From Ailurus styani (Eukaryota; Chordata; Mammalia; Carnivora; Ailuridae), in assembly GCA_002007465.1 (NCBI GenBank), contig LNAC01000019.1, positions 3,284,236 to 3,348,235 of the forward strand: DNA of 64,000 bases, given 5' to 3'. Position numbers and translations under genes: made by a program. Below, piece after piece: positions 37,791 to 49,825 of this stretch. The first letter of the stretch is position 1. Every line of letters begins with the position of its first letter. The notes below the pieces were generated by a model. The model saw only the letters and a program-made list of their open reading frames with translations, did no database searches and was not told the DNA's origin.

Positions 37791-38129
37791 GTGTGGTACT
37801 CGATTCTTAATATTCATCAGGAGTGATTATAATTGATCTGGGAGCTTCTGAGAAGCAGAGACGATTAATATATTTAATAGTATACTCAAAAGTAAGGTGC
37901 AGAGTGTACAAAAAGATTGGCCAAAAAAACCTTCAGATTTACCCTCTTGGAGCCCCCAGTAGCTATTTTACCTAGATTTCCAGCTTTACTAAATGTTTTA
38001 CTAGACGTTTCTCCTACACCTAATTGGTCTCATCTTGTTTCAAATTTATAACCCCAAATTTAAAATGTCACTTAACACTTCCTCGAAATCCTATTGTACT
38101 TCCTTACAAGATTATTTCACCCTCTCTTA

Positions 38130-38500
38130 TAATTTCAGGTCCCTTAGTTCCCTAATACTCTCCCACTTTCCCATTACACCTGGGTCTCACTGACTTTGCT
38201 TCTGTTTCACAAATATGCCAGCTTTGATCCTGCCTTTAAAACTGTACCGGCTGTTCCTTCTGCTTGGAACACCTCACCGGCCACCTTCTCAGAAAGACCT
38301 TTCCTTACCGCTCCTCCAGGGACTGCCCAATAGTCGATGTCGTATCATCCAGTTTAAACCTCTGCTTAGGATCATGATCTTCCTCTTGTTGATTTGATTG
38401 TTGTTTTTGCTTTTTATTTATCTTCTTAAACTAGAATATAAGCTCTATGATACCAGGGACCTTTTCTGCTCATTTATCTGTGTACATTTGGAATTAGTTG
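38130..38500 (+). repeat. L2 3' UTR relic
   Basis: GGCTGTTCCTTCTGCTTGGA, ACACCTCACCGGCCACC and AACTAGAATATAAGCTCTAT, GATACCAGGGACCTTTTCTG follow the L2 order. Confidence 0.65.
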
Positions 38501-39497
38501 ACCCACCAAAACTTTGTGATGTCATCTTTGGGGACCTTGTTAGAAGGGCTCATATGTACTACTATAGAGAAAGGAGCCCAGGTAAAGTAGTCTCATCTCT
38601 CAATTGTAACTAGAGGTGGCACATTATATATATTTCTATAGATTTGTATGTATATCTTTTAAAAAGAGACTTTATCATTACCTTATAAATAAACAATGGG
38701 AACTAGAGGGAGAAGAAAAAGACCAGGAAGGAGAGTTGAAAATATTTTCCTTAATCGTCTAGTCATAATAAAGCTTCATTATTTAATTTTTTACCTATAT
38801 TACTGAGAGTTAATTTTATTTTATTTTTTTCTGTGTTTTCCCCATACAGTACTTCTTTTTGGTTGGACTCATTATTGACTGACTGCAATGTAATGCAGGG
38901 TCTAGTTTGATTTCTGCCACTGTCTGACTATACACACAGCTTCTAGCCCTCACTTACCTCAACAAGGAATTTAATATCTTCTAACTCAAAGAAGCTGTGA
39001 CTGTATGAGCTCAGTCTTTCTGTAGATGGTTGAGAGATTGCATCTTTTGTCAGTTCTAGAAATAAATTAAACATTTGTTATTATAATAATTCTTTTGTTT
39101 CCTGATAAACCCTTCGATACATCTAAATCCTTGCAACAATTACTTATTTCATGCATTGTATTGAGAGATTTGTGAATAAATGTTAACAAACTAGAACTTC
39201 CACCACCTTTGGAAAACATTTTTCAAAACAGCATGCTAAGCCCCACCTTTTTTCTATAAAATTTTAGGTTAACTTTTCATATTAAATAGTTTTATGCTAA
39301 AGCTGAAGATAATGTTATTAATGCTAGTAAATTTTTATATTTTTAAAATTATACTTGGTATGAACTATTTTCATTGCTTCACTTGAATTGCTCTGAGAGA
39401 AAAGGAGCTATTGCATTCTATGATGGGATATCCTGGTAAACAGTATGTGATAGAAACAGCACCAGATAAGGACTAGGAAATAAGAATAGCCATTATT

Positions 39498-39695
39498 GGG
39501 GCGCCTGGGTGGCTCAGTGGGTTAAAGCTTCTGCCTTCGGCTGAGGTCATGATCTCAGGGTCCTGGGATCAAGCCCCACATCAGGCTCTCTGCTCAGCAG
39601 GGAGCCTGCTTCCTCCTGTCTCTGCCTGCCTCTCTGCCTACTTGTGATACGATCTCTCTCTGTGTCAAAGAAATAAATAAAATCTTAAAAAAAAA
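39498..39695 (+). mobile_element. CanSINE (mustelid type) with long target-site duplication
   Basis: GGGGCGCCTGGGTGGCTCAG, CTCTCTGCCTACTTGTGATA and AAATAAATAAAATCTT plus A-run. AAGAATAGCCATTATT (16 bp) is present unchanged at 39482-39497 and about 39695-39710, so this is a recent insertion. Confidence 0.97.
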
Positions 39696-39704
39696 AGAAT
39701 AGCC

Positions 39705-39860
39705 ATTATTCACCATGTACAGGCCCTGGTTCTAAAGTATTTTATATTTATCGAATAACTTAATCCTCTTCACAACTACTACCGGATCCATTTTACAGAT
39801 GAGGCACAGGAAAGTTAAGGATTTGCCCAAGATTACAAAGAAAGAAGCTCCAAAATCCAT
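39705..39860 (-). repeat. MIR, antisense
   Basis: CTAAAGTATTTTATATTTAT, CTTAATCCTCTTCACAACTA and CATTTTACAGATGAGGCACA are the reverse complement of the MIR core. The SINE at 39498 inserted at its edge. Confidence 0.8.
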
Positions 39861-42061
39861 ACCTTTAGCCATGAAGCTCTGTTCCCTCAGGAGGTAGAGG
39901 TCATCTTCCTTGCTCATACCCCCTCCCCCCAATGACTTTTTACCATTTTATGCCAGTTGTTTGGGCTCTCTGTGCCTTTGTTTTCAACTGTAAACTGAGC
40001 AGGATTATATCTGCACAACTTCTCTCATGAGACAATTTAAATAATACTTAAGTAGGTGATGGGTGTTTTCTGTATGCCATGTATTTTTACTGTTTATACT
40101 TTTTAGATATTATTGTGAATCTGCTCAATATTTGATAAAGATATTTCTAAAGAAAAGTGTTATATATATTGGACTTGATTTTGTATCCCTGGCTATACAT
40201 TTCAATAGACTATTAAAGAAAAAGCAAACACTTTAGGTAGGTAAATATATAGACTCAGTGGAATAGAGAATAAAACTTGAAGAAACAATATAAAGTCACC
40301 TTGAAGAAAAATAAATCTTTAAAACTCAGACTTAATATGAAAAATTATCTATCACATATCCACACTCAAAAATCAATTTATAAATATAAAGACAGAGTAG
40401 AAGGAAAAAAAGCAAGAAAATGCCCCAGAAAAAAATTGGAGAAAACTAAAATGATAGATATTACACTTCTCAGTTATCTCAGTATATAAACATTCCTCAC
40501 CTAAGACATATTTTCTCAGCTTTCCAGCTTGGAGGTCATACAATAATTGATATGTGGCTCAGCTTATTAAAATTACTGGGATTCAAGTCTAAGTTTCCCT
40601 TTAAGCTCTCCTGGTATTTAATTTAAAATAGAGAAAATCAAAATGAAAAAAGTGAGACAATAGTTTCCTGAGGAAGATGTTTTTCCTTCCCACTCCTTGG
40701 GGAACAGCAAGTCAATGAGGATTTGTCATCTAATGTTGAATGCCTAAGTTTCTGTGAGCTATGAGTGCAAATGAATTAGTATAGATCCTGAAGAAAGCCA
40801 CGACTGGCCACCTTATCAAGATGCCTTTTCCCACCTCATCTTGACTTTTTTTTTCCCCTTGAAGAGGGAATTCTGAGGCATCTGTATCAGGTTGGGTTGC
40901 TATCTCTAGCAAAGGCTTGTTTCCTATAAGGTTATTATGTGTTTCTACAAGGCAAAGATATTTGGAGAATTTTAAAATGACAGAGATCCTTGACAAATGG
41001 AGGATGATTGTATCAAAAGTGTAAGTCGATGAACAAAGAAAAGATGAGGTTTCCTGGCATTTATATCCAAAGCATATCTTTAAGGCATATCAATGCTACT
41101 TCACCCAGTAGTTTATGGAAGATTTTAACGCTTTTCTCGGTACGCAGTTACAAAAGCAGCCACTTTGTGAATTTAATTTTGGCAGATAGAAAAGCTCTAT
41201 GGAGCCTGGCAAAACTATAAAATGGTTTGCTTAGAAAACACAGACAAATACCACTACAAGACAAAAACCAGTGAAAGACGATCTGTTTTCCCCTAGGTTT
41301 ATTGCTTAACTTGTGGGTCTGTCCAGTTTCTAGCTTTATAGTTATTCTCTTTATCGAGATCAAGTATCCAGCATTAACACACTGATGTGTTTAGAAGAAA
41401 GACGTTTTGGCTAGGAGGATGCAGAACTTAGGAGTCCATGTTTCCTGCCATATTGAAAGAGTCCTACTATACCGTGAGACTCTGAGTAGTTGGTATAGAA
41501 GAAAGAGGTAATAAGGTCGACTAAGTCAAATTGCAGCTTATAAAGTTGACTGATGATTAGAGATTTGTCTTGGTTTTTAAAATGGCTTTGACTTCCAGGT
41601 TATACATCATTCATATTTATCTGTTTATTTTGTCAGTGGGGTCAGTGGTGGTAGAAGAAGACACTTCTACTTTGGGAATTGGGATTGTACAATCTATAAC
41701 ATATTGCAGAGAGAGGACTTCTGTGTCTTTAATCATTGTATATTAAAACAAGATTGGAGGACAGCATCAATTTCAGTAACTCTGTGTAACTTCCATTTAT
41801 TTTATTTCCTAAAGGAGTTGAGTTGTATTAAATTTGGGCAACTACTAGTTTTATGCTACCAAACATAATAGATATGAAATAACCTTTTAAATGGAGTCAC
41901 CCTGTAGCCTTCTAGCAAGCAGTTACCCCCACAGGGACATATCTGAACATGGGGCCATTTGGGGACCTTAAGCTCTATTATCCAAAATTTGTGTTCTAAT
42001 GCATCAGCCCAATAACACTGTGTGGCAGAACTGCTCTTACTTCTCTCTACCTCACTACAGT

Positions 42062-42158
42062 TTTCTTAAGTAATATCTATGCCCAACATTGGGCTTGAAC
42101 TCATAAACCTGAGATCAAGAGTCCCATGCTCTACCGACTGAGCCAGCCAGGCATCCCT
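42062..42158 (-). repeat. Old tRNA-derived SINE, antisense
   Basis: CTTGAACTCATAAACCTGAG, AGTCCCATGCTCTACCGACT and GAGCCAGCCAGGCATCCC form the reverse complement of the tRNA-like head, as at 185-310. Confidence 0.82.
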
Positions 42159-43603
42159 ATCCCTTAGTTCATTTTAACCTCAAGGGAAGAAATGAACACT
42201 GGATAAGTTACTATGGTTTGGGATCACATCTACAAAAAGAAAAATAATAAGTTTTTTATAAATCCAGTTGTAATTTTAATTACAAGATCTATTTTCTTTA
42301 AAAAAAATCTTTAACCACTATTTGTCTACATACATAAAAACACACCATTTCTCTTTCATTTCTGGCCCACCCAACCTTCAAGGTGTTGTTCCTGTACTTT
42401 GTGCCAACTGGTCAGCTTTCTGCCAAAATTTCCTTTATTAATACTAGTATTTCACTTACTGAGTCCTTGAGAATGGATGGAGTTGATCTAATAGCCATTT
42501 GTTCAAAGGTTCTCTTGAGAGTAGTTTACTTTGTTCTTGAGTATCTGTGAAGGTATGCTCCATTGAGAATTAAACCTTTTAAGCCACAGAGTAGAAGATG
42601 ACAGAACCCCATCAGCCTTGTCAGGAGAAGTTCCCTGACCTCATTATTGCTAATGGATCATGGTAATTAGCAATTAGCATGTTGTGAAATATCATGTTCA
42701 ATTATGCAGAATAATGAGTGACTCGAAACTTAGTATGGTTCAACCATAGTCCTTATTACAGGGTCTGTTTGGCTTCCTTCGAAAGTGTAAGGTTTTAAGT
42801 TGAGTGGTTCACTTTTATATCCAAGCAAAAGTTATCACCAATATTCAGCCTGTCCTGATTTTAAATATCTGATTTGATTTTTAAAGAAAAAAGAGAGGAT
42901 TGCTGTGTAACTTTATTCACTCATCCTTTTGTAGGAAAGTTAGGACAGGTTTATTCATTTTTAAGTGTTAATTCTGGAATTCTAAAAGCATGAAAATGGC
43001 ATTTGTCTTTGGATTCACAAAAACTCTAGATATTCAGAGTTTGAATTATTTAAACTCCCACAACACATGCACTTTTGCTTTTCAAGCATGAGTTATAATT
43101 TAATTAAAAACTTCTGGTGCATTGCTTGCATTTTAAATATTAATATGTTCCATGGATCACTTTCGATTATCTACTGTCTTGAAATTCTTGAAGATGTCAG
43201 ATTTTTAAGATTCCCAAAGTTGCACTCGGAATTGTCTGTTGAGGCAAAGGGGACTGTGATAATTACACACATCCATTAGGATCAGCAGAGGAGATAAACT
43301 TTGGGGAGGCTTAATGGGCACATCTCAGTGACAGCTAGCAAAGAGCATTTGGCATGATTAAGGATGGATTTGAATGCAGTTGAAAATCTACTCTCATTGT
43401 GGACACCAGTGGAAGTTGCACTACAAATGTGAAATCCCCCAGAAGAAGAGTGGTGTGGCAGGGAAGCTTTGAAATCCACTGTGGCCATCATCCAAATTAT
43501 TCTCTTTCCTTTATGTCTTTCTGCTGTCAGAATCACTTTGGGATGCCCAACTCAGCTCCCTACATCTTCGAAAAGAGGCAACCTGTTGATCTCTGTATTT
43601 CAG

Positions 43604-43769
43604 ATTGTCCGAAGATACATCAAGGATTGGCTTGAAAGAAAGAAACCACCTTTTGGTGCTATCAGCAGCAGTGTGCTCCTCATGATCATCTACACCACCT
43701 TCTGCGACACGTTCTCGAACCCAAATATCGACCTGGATAAATTTAGCCTTATTCTCATCCTGTTCATAA
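43604..43769 (+). CDS. SLC10A7: SLC10A7 internal coding exon, 166 bp
   Basis: Codes for 55 codons plus one base. It opens [16 protein letters not shown], a basic cytosolic loop, runs through a membrane helix ([17 protein letters not shown]), then a polar loop NPNIDLDKF and the start of another helix (SLILILFI). The acceptor is TATTTCAG at 43603 and the donor GTAAGT at 43770, so the exon ends in phase 1. Human has SLVLILFI as I recall, so this copy may carry a conservative V-to-I change. Reading through the donor would add about 31 codons (beginning SKLEDGTF) before a stop at about 43864, so intron retention would truncate the protein. This is the most strongly diagnostic exon for SLC10A7 in the window. 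Confidence 0.97.
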
Positions 43770-44720
43770 GTAAGTTGGAAGACGGAACCTTCTTGCTATC
43801 CCCTCAGTCTCCTCAGGAGCAAAGCAGAGCAAATTGTGTTCCCCAAATTCATTTCGAATGTTAATTTCATTAGACAAGAATACTGAGCTTCATCTTATAT
43901 GTGCTCAGTGACTTTATCATGTGTGTCTGTTCTTTAAGAAGACATCAGTTACGTATTTGTGATTTAATGTCCTTTGGTTTTTATGTTTGATTTCTAATAG
44001 TTGATGCCAGATGAAAGAAGACGTGGGATCTGTCACATTCAAATGTTAGATTGAACACTTTTTACCAATTTATTTTACTCTAACGTTGAGTTAATCTTAC
44101 CCTTTATTGTGAGTTGAAAGTAGGATTTATTTACTTAATACTGTCATTTTCTAAGTATAAGAGTTGACTGAATTAGTTAAAATGTGGATATTTACATCAT
44201 CTTTTCTATTAAAATATACCCAGGGTAATACCATTTCATTTTAAGCAGTGGCAAACTATGAAATGCAAGTCACTGCAAGGATCAGAAATCAAGCTTTTAT
44301 TCTGTTTATCTTGTAATAGCAAAGACAACTTTGTAATTATAAGAATACCTAGGAATCTTTTATTACTAAAATCAACATGAGTTATTCCAAAATATATGTT
44401 ATATGCCACTGCAGTTATGCTATTTGCTATAAATACCCATAGCATAAACCAGCTCTTTCTAAATTGAACAAATTAAATAACCAAGTCTCAAATCAAGGAG
44501 GGTTTTAGATTTGCAGAGTAGTCAACATCATAGATGATGCCTGGGGAGATCTTCCATAAGAACAGGTTGAATCCCACTAACTTCGAGGATCCTGTCAGTT
44601 TAGCAACGTATGTTTGTTTTTCTACTTGAGTTCATAAGTTGCAGATAAAACTAAGCATACCAGTAAATATGCTACAGATATTTTTATACCCCTAATTTAG
44701 ATTTAATCTTTTTTTTCCAG
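43770..44720. other. SLC10A7 short intron, 951 bp
   Basis: GTAAGT...CCAG intron between the 166-bp and 52-bp exons. It is AT-rich and I recognise no repeat in it. Confidence 0.85.
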
Positions 44721-44772
44721 TATTTTCTATTCAGCTGAGTTTTATGCTTTTAACCTTCCTCTTTTCAACAAG
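44721..44772 (+). CDS. SLC10A7: SLC10A7 internal coding exon, 52 bp
   Basis: The single A carried over from the previous exon plus TA completes an ATA codon, then the frame reads IFSIQLSFMLLTFLFST plus AG, finished by the first base of the next exon to give R. This is a transmembrane helix. The acceptor is a strong tract (CTTTTTTTTCCAG) ending at 44720 and the donor is GTAAGT at 44773. The intron before it is only about 0.95 kb, so this exon and the 166-bp exon form the one tight pair in the window. Skipping it would shift the frame. Confidence 0.95.
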
Positions 44773-45059
44773 GTAAGTGATACAGTGTCTTTTTTTGTTG
44801 TTAGTTTTCTAAATGACAAATCATGCTGTTGACTTGGCGTCTATGCCACTGTGCTAATCTAGTGTTTCTCCCACCTTCTTACCATTCGTCTTGCTCCTGC
44901 CACCCTCGGGCTGTAGACATTGCTGAAGGCCCGTGTCCGTGGCCCTTGTGTCACCTGCTCACATCGTGTGCTTAGGTGGCCTCCTCCGTTCTGCTGGCTT
45001 CAGCTGTCAGCTCCCTGCTCTTGATTTTCAAACTGAGACCTTGCATTCCAATGTTTTTC

Positions 45060-45680
45060 TGAGTTCCAGGACTATTTACCACTAACTATTTAGATATCTT
45101 TACCTGTCTTCAGAAGACCTCAGTCTCAAGATGGAATTAAATTTTTTCCCCAATACCGCCTCTTTCTCTCTCATTTCTTTACTGTTAGTAGGATTACCAT
45201 CCACAGAGTTACTCAGACTAGAATTCTTTGCATCATTATCTTTAAAATATCTTCGTCCTACCTCTGTAATATTTTTTGTGATCCCAAAGCCCTCTTTTCT
45301 CCCTGGACTGTTGCAGTGGATAGCTTACAAGTATCTTCATTCCTAAAATGAATTTTTCTTGTGCATTTCATACTGCTTCCAATAACTCAAAGCTCCCATA
45401 ATAGTATCGTATCATAATCGCTCTTATCAGAGATGTTCAGTGGTTCCAGTGCCTGTAGAATGAAGTTTACTTTGGGGGACTAAGTGAACTACTACTAGCA
45501 TTCATGCTGTCTAAGCTTTAGGTTGAGGTAAAATCTTTGCTGTTCCCTGGAGGAACCTCATGCATTCTCATTTCTGTTCCTTGCTTAGGCTGTCCTCATT
45601 AAATTGGTCTCTGTGCCTTAGTTCACCTTTCCTGTTCTTAAAGGCTCACCACTAACGCACCTTCTTCTACCAGTATGGTA
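45060..45680 (+). repeat. L2-like relic
   Basis: TACCATCCACAGAGTTACTC, CCTGGACTGTTGCAGTGGAT, CAGTGGTTCCAGTGCCTGTA and GAATGAAGTTTACT follow L2 ORF2 C-terminus and 3' UTR in diverged form. Confidence 0.5.
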
Positions 45681-46110
45681 CATTCAACAGATAACACGTA
45701 AGCCTTTGGTATGAGGAAGTTACCACAGTGAGTACTACGAAGAAGAGATGACCTTGCATGGGTTTATAATATGCCTGATAACTAAGTGTCCTCTCAGTGG
45801 ACAGGGAGCCAACCTGTAGTCAACTCAAAGAAGAAAGCCCTTCCAGAGAGAGTGGTAGAGCAAGGCTTCATGGAACAGATGGGATCTGACATGAGTTATA
45901 AAGAAGGGCTAATTATTCAGCAAACCAGCAAAATGAGTTGCAGACAGGAGCTTTTTGGTGGGAGGAAAAAATAATGCAAACGTGGGATACACACATACAG
46001 AGTGGGACAATAGGAGTAGAAAACGATTAAAAAATAGTAACTAGAAAGGCAGGCTTAGGCCAGATTGCTGGGTGATGGCAGTGAGTTGCCAAGAGGGAAA
46101 AGGACTGGGG

Positions 46111-46335
46111 TTTTTTTTGTTTGTTTGGTTGGTTGGTTTTTTGTTTGCTTTGGGAGAGAGAGTGTGTGTGCACGTGCACACGTGAGCAGGGGAGCAGGGG
46201 CAGAGGGAGAGGGAGAATCTGAAGCAAGCTCCACATTTAGCACAGAACCTGATGCGGGGCTGGATCTCAGGACTGCAAGATCATGATCTGAGCTAAAACC
46301 AATCGAAGGATGCTTAACTGACTGAGCCACCCAGG
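46111..46335 (-). mobile_element. CanSINE (older type), antisense
   Basis: T/G-rich tail (TTTGTTTGGTTGGTTGG), GGGAGAGAGAGTGTGTGTGC, GATGCGGGGCTGGATCTCAG, GATCATGATCTGAGC and CTGACTGAGCCACCCAGG. The A-tail has evolved into CAAA/CCAA repeats. Confidence 0.88.
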
Positions 46336-47124
46336 TTGTTTTTGAAATCTGAAACAGTGGCAGAGCAGCGGCAGGTTCAGGCCTTGCACTGGGCACTTGG
46401 CCCTAACAGCACTCGCCATAGCATGAGGCTGATTGTAAACAGTCAATAAAAATTTATTGATTGGTGTAATCGGAACCATTTTCCCTAGCTTGTGGTTGTG
46501 ATTTATAAAGGAAGAGTGAAGCCTGGAGCCATTAAGACACTTAATTGGGTAGTGTAGGAGTCGGAGCTATTTTAAAGTTCTCTTTGTAAATGGTTTGTTA
46601 TGTCACCCTGGAAAAGATGCTTGCTTTTCCCTGGCTGTGTTGTATGCTGGTGCTTGTGGCAGAAGTAACATCAGAGCCACTCATCCTCTCCTGTCAGACT
46701 GGGAAGGATGCAGACGTCCTGTCAGTGGCCGAGGACGTGCTAAAAAGCACAGAAGAGTCGTTGCTGGAATGGCTGAAGGAGGGGTGGGCCAGAGTGGGGT
46801 TCCCACTGGTTGAGTCAAAAGTGAGAGTTTTCAGTGCGGAGTAGACTGGGTTTTCATAAGGCCCTGGGATCTTAAGGCCCTTTTATTCATTGCAGTTCTG
46901 TTGCCTTCTGAACTCGTCCATCTGACTGTCAGATATGCACATTCTTTGACATACAGCAGACTAGGGAGTGGCTATAACTGTGCTCCTCCCAAAATGTTCC
47001 ATGAAAAATCGGGGATTTTTGAATTGAATACAGTTCAGACGATGGTTGTTTTTTTGTTTTTTGTTTTTGTTTTTCGCTATGAGAGCCCTTATTTGTGCCT
47101 AAGGATTTTATCGGAGTAATAAAA

Positions 47125-47330
47125 GATACCAGTGTTTACTGAGCCCTGCTCTGTGGCGGGCACGGTGCTGGGGACCATACATATGTTCCTTCGTCAAAGT
47201 CTGGCAGCAAAGACTGTGATGCGGTACATTTTTGTTGCTGTTTTGCTGATGAGGACACGTATTTAGAGTAGTTGAGTTTAATAGCTTTCCTAAAATCAGA
47301 GTCTAGTAGTTTAATAACAGATGGCAAAGA
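47125..47330 (-). repeat. MIR-like, antisense
   Basis: GTTTACTGAGCCCTGCTCTG, GGGCACGGTGCTGGGGACC and TTTTGCTGATGAGGACACG fit an antisense MIR/L2-type fragment. Confidence 0.6.
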
Positions 47331-47726
47331 GTACATGTGGAATTGAAATCCATTTCCATTTGACATTTGCCCACACTTTTTCCACTGCAGTAAACTACTT
47401 CAATTACTTTTAAAATTTGTAAGTGCTTGTTTTGGTTAGGGACTCTGTGGAGAGTATTTAAGTGGATTCTTCAAGTTCACTCACATAAACAAATTAGTGA
47501 AAGACACCAAGAGCGTAAACGAGGACCCATTGGTTTATACTCTGTTGAGTTTCATTTTCTCTTCCTACTTTTTGTTTCTTTCTATTTAAAATTAGTGAAA
47601 TTGGCCTGTGGTTTTTGGAGTTGTTTTTTTTTTTCCATCTTTTTCTTATGGATTCATTAAATCTAAAACCAGTCCAGGTGTCAAGAGACAAAAATCTCAG
47701 CATGGAAGTCGGTCTCTCTTTTTTTT

Positions 47727-47926
47727 TTTTTTTAAGATTTTATTTATTTATTTGACACAGAGAGAGAGATTACAAGTAGGCAGAGAGGCAGGCAGAGAGA
47801 CAGGGAGAGGAGGAAGCAGGCTCCCTGCTGAGCAGAGAGCCCGATGCGGGCCTCGATCCCAGGACCCTGAGATCATGACCTGAGCCGAAAGCAGAGGCTT
47901 TAACCCACTGAGCCACCCAGGCACCC
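47727..47926 (-). mobile_element. CanSINE (mustelid type), antisense
   Basis: AAGATTTTATTTATTTATTT, ACAAGTAGGCAGAGAGGCAG, GATCATGACCTGAGCCGAAA and CACTGAGCCACCCAGGCACC. GGTCTCTCTTTTTTT on both sides (47711 and about 47928) is the target-site duplication. Confidence 0.96.
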
Positions 47927-48179
47927 TGGTCTCTCTTTTTTTATACGGTATGCCACTGACCCCTGATGATGGAAGTTTAGCATAAACCAGGAGAGACCCA
48001 GCGGAGAAAATTCAATTTTCCTACAACACTCCTCTTATCTGGTTAACATTCCTTAAATTTACTGACCTGATGTGTCAGCTTTCTAGTGTCTGGCATGTGA
48101 ACTACTACTTTGAGTATTTAAAACACATTTGAGAGTTACTACTCTGTGTTCTTCTTTGTCAGCAGAATAATGTCAGGTT

Positions 48180-48370
48180 AAAAATTCCAATTCTAGGGTC
48201 AGACAGACATGAGTTTCAATCCTACTTAATAACTTTGTGACTTTTGTCATACCTCATTTATAAAATAAGTAGGACCTACCTCATAGAGTCATTTGGTGAA
48301 TTGAATAATAGGCACATAAAGCCCTCATCACAACACCTAACATATACTAAGTTCTCAATAAATGTTAGCA
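48180..48370 (+). repeat. MIR SINE
   Basis: GGGTCAGACAGACATGAG, ACTTTGTGACTTTTGTCATA, GTAGGACCTACCTCATAGAG and CTAAGTTCTCAATAAATGTT. Confidence 0.82.
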
Positions 48371-48534
48371 ACTGTCAAATATTTACTATACCAAAACAAT
48401 TTATCTATATTATTGCACAAACTAATGATGGGAGAGAAGAAATTAGCATTTCTAGCTTTGTAGTACATTCTCTTTGATGTCACACTGTCACAAATGCTAG
48501 AGACGAGAGTTGATTCATCAAACGGAGAGTCAGC

Positions 48535-48562
48535 TGTCCATAGTACCCTGTCCATAGTACCC
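48535..48562. repeat. 14-bp tandem duplication
   Basis: TGTCCATAGTACCC occurs twice back to back, then a partial third TGTC. Confidence 0.95.
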
Positions 48563-48904
48563 TGTCTGCAACCTGGGGAAGCTGTCAGAGTTAAAATAAA
48601 ATGTTGAAAAGGTTAGAAAAAGAAAGCAGTAATTGTGAGCCTTTAAAAAATACATAAAAGACAGCTTGGAAAGCTGATGACTGGAGTAATAGAAACCCAG
48701 AGTATCACTGGAGTGAAAAAGAAACTACCGAGAAAGGAAAAAAGAAGAAAACAGATTTTGAATATTTGTGTAGGTGTTTCCATTCCTTTCTCAGTACATT
48801 TTTAGACGGGTGTCTCAGTGGGCTGCTCACTGTAGCCCCGGGAGGAGGGAGGTGTGGGAGGGAGCAAAGGAGAGAGGAAGACAGGCAGGTATTAGTATTA
48901 ATGG

Positions 48905-49000
48905 TAAGTCTTACCATTTCAGACATGAGGCAGCTAAGCCACAGAGCTCTGGGTAACTTGTTTAGTGGCACACAGCTAATGACAGATGAGGGCTTCTCCT
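48905..49000 (-). repeat. MIR fragment, antisense
   Basis: CCATTTCAGACATGAGGCAG, GGTAACTTGTTTAGTGGCAC and ACAGCTAATGACAGATGAGG match the antisense MIR core. Confidence 0.55.
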
Positions 49001-49825
49001 AACATTAAGTAAAGACAAAACACAGGTACAGAGGTTAACAAAAGAAAGTATTTCACATGGAAGTTTCCTCCTCTAAAAACAGTGGGCTTAGATGGAACTC
49101 TCTCAGAGGACCTTTTCTGCTCTACATTCTGTGATTCTACTGGTAAAACCTTCTGACATGTTTTCCTTTGTGAGTACTGCAGAGAAAGGCAAGATAAATA
49201 TTATGTGGAAAACACTGATTGAAAGCTTTGTAAAAGAGCATAAAAAGACCAGTTGGGAAGAAAAGGAAATAAACATCTCAAGGGAAGCCAAAGTGATCAA
49301 AAGAATTATAAAAACAGGATAAAAAGAAAATCAATATTAAAAAGAGATAAGGTAGAGTTAGAAAATAAATAGTAATGTGATTCCTTTCAAGAGCGTGAGC
49401 AGACACAATAGAGACGTTAATCACTGAAAATAATTATAGTCGTTACCACTTAAATGAAATGCACAGGATGCTTCCTTTTGATGGGGGGAGGGGGGGTTCG
49501 TCCTGACTTGCTGCCATTAGGCTGCCCCTCGACAGAACGTGGCTGAAGGAAGGTTACTTATCGAGGTGGCAGCTCTCATCCACCCAAGTGTGTACTGGTG
49601 TTTTTGTTTTTGTTTCTGTTTTCTTGATTTCCTTCTCAGAAAGCAGGCTTGTCTCCAGTTCGGGGCAGCCTCCTGACTTTAGAGAAGTTGTTTACCCTTG
49701 TTGTGCTTCAGGTGCTCTTTCTGGAAAAAGCTGGCAGTAGTAGTACCTACTAAGGCTGTTCCAAAAAGAAGGAAATACTGGGAGTAGGGTGCTTAGAAAA
49801 AGGCTCAGTGTTTCCTGCTGCGGTG

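Noticed and set aside
43469..43864. 131-codon frame as a stand-alone gene
   Set aside because: Its core is the SLC10A7 166-bp exon; both ends are intron read-through past clear AG and GT borders.
46590..46844. 84-codon frame with a hydrophobic, signal-like start (MLAFPWLCCMLVLVAEV)
   Set aside because: Not recognised, next to repeats, single short frame inside an intron; chance is the simpler reading.
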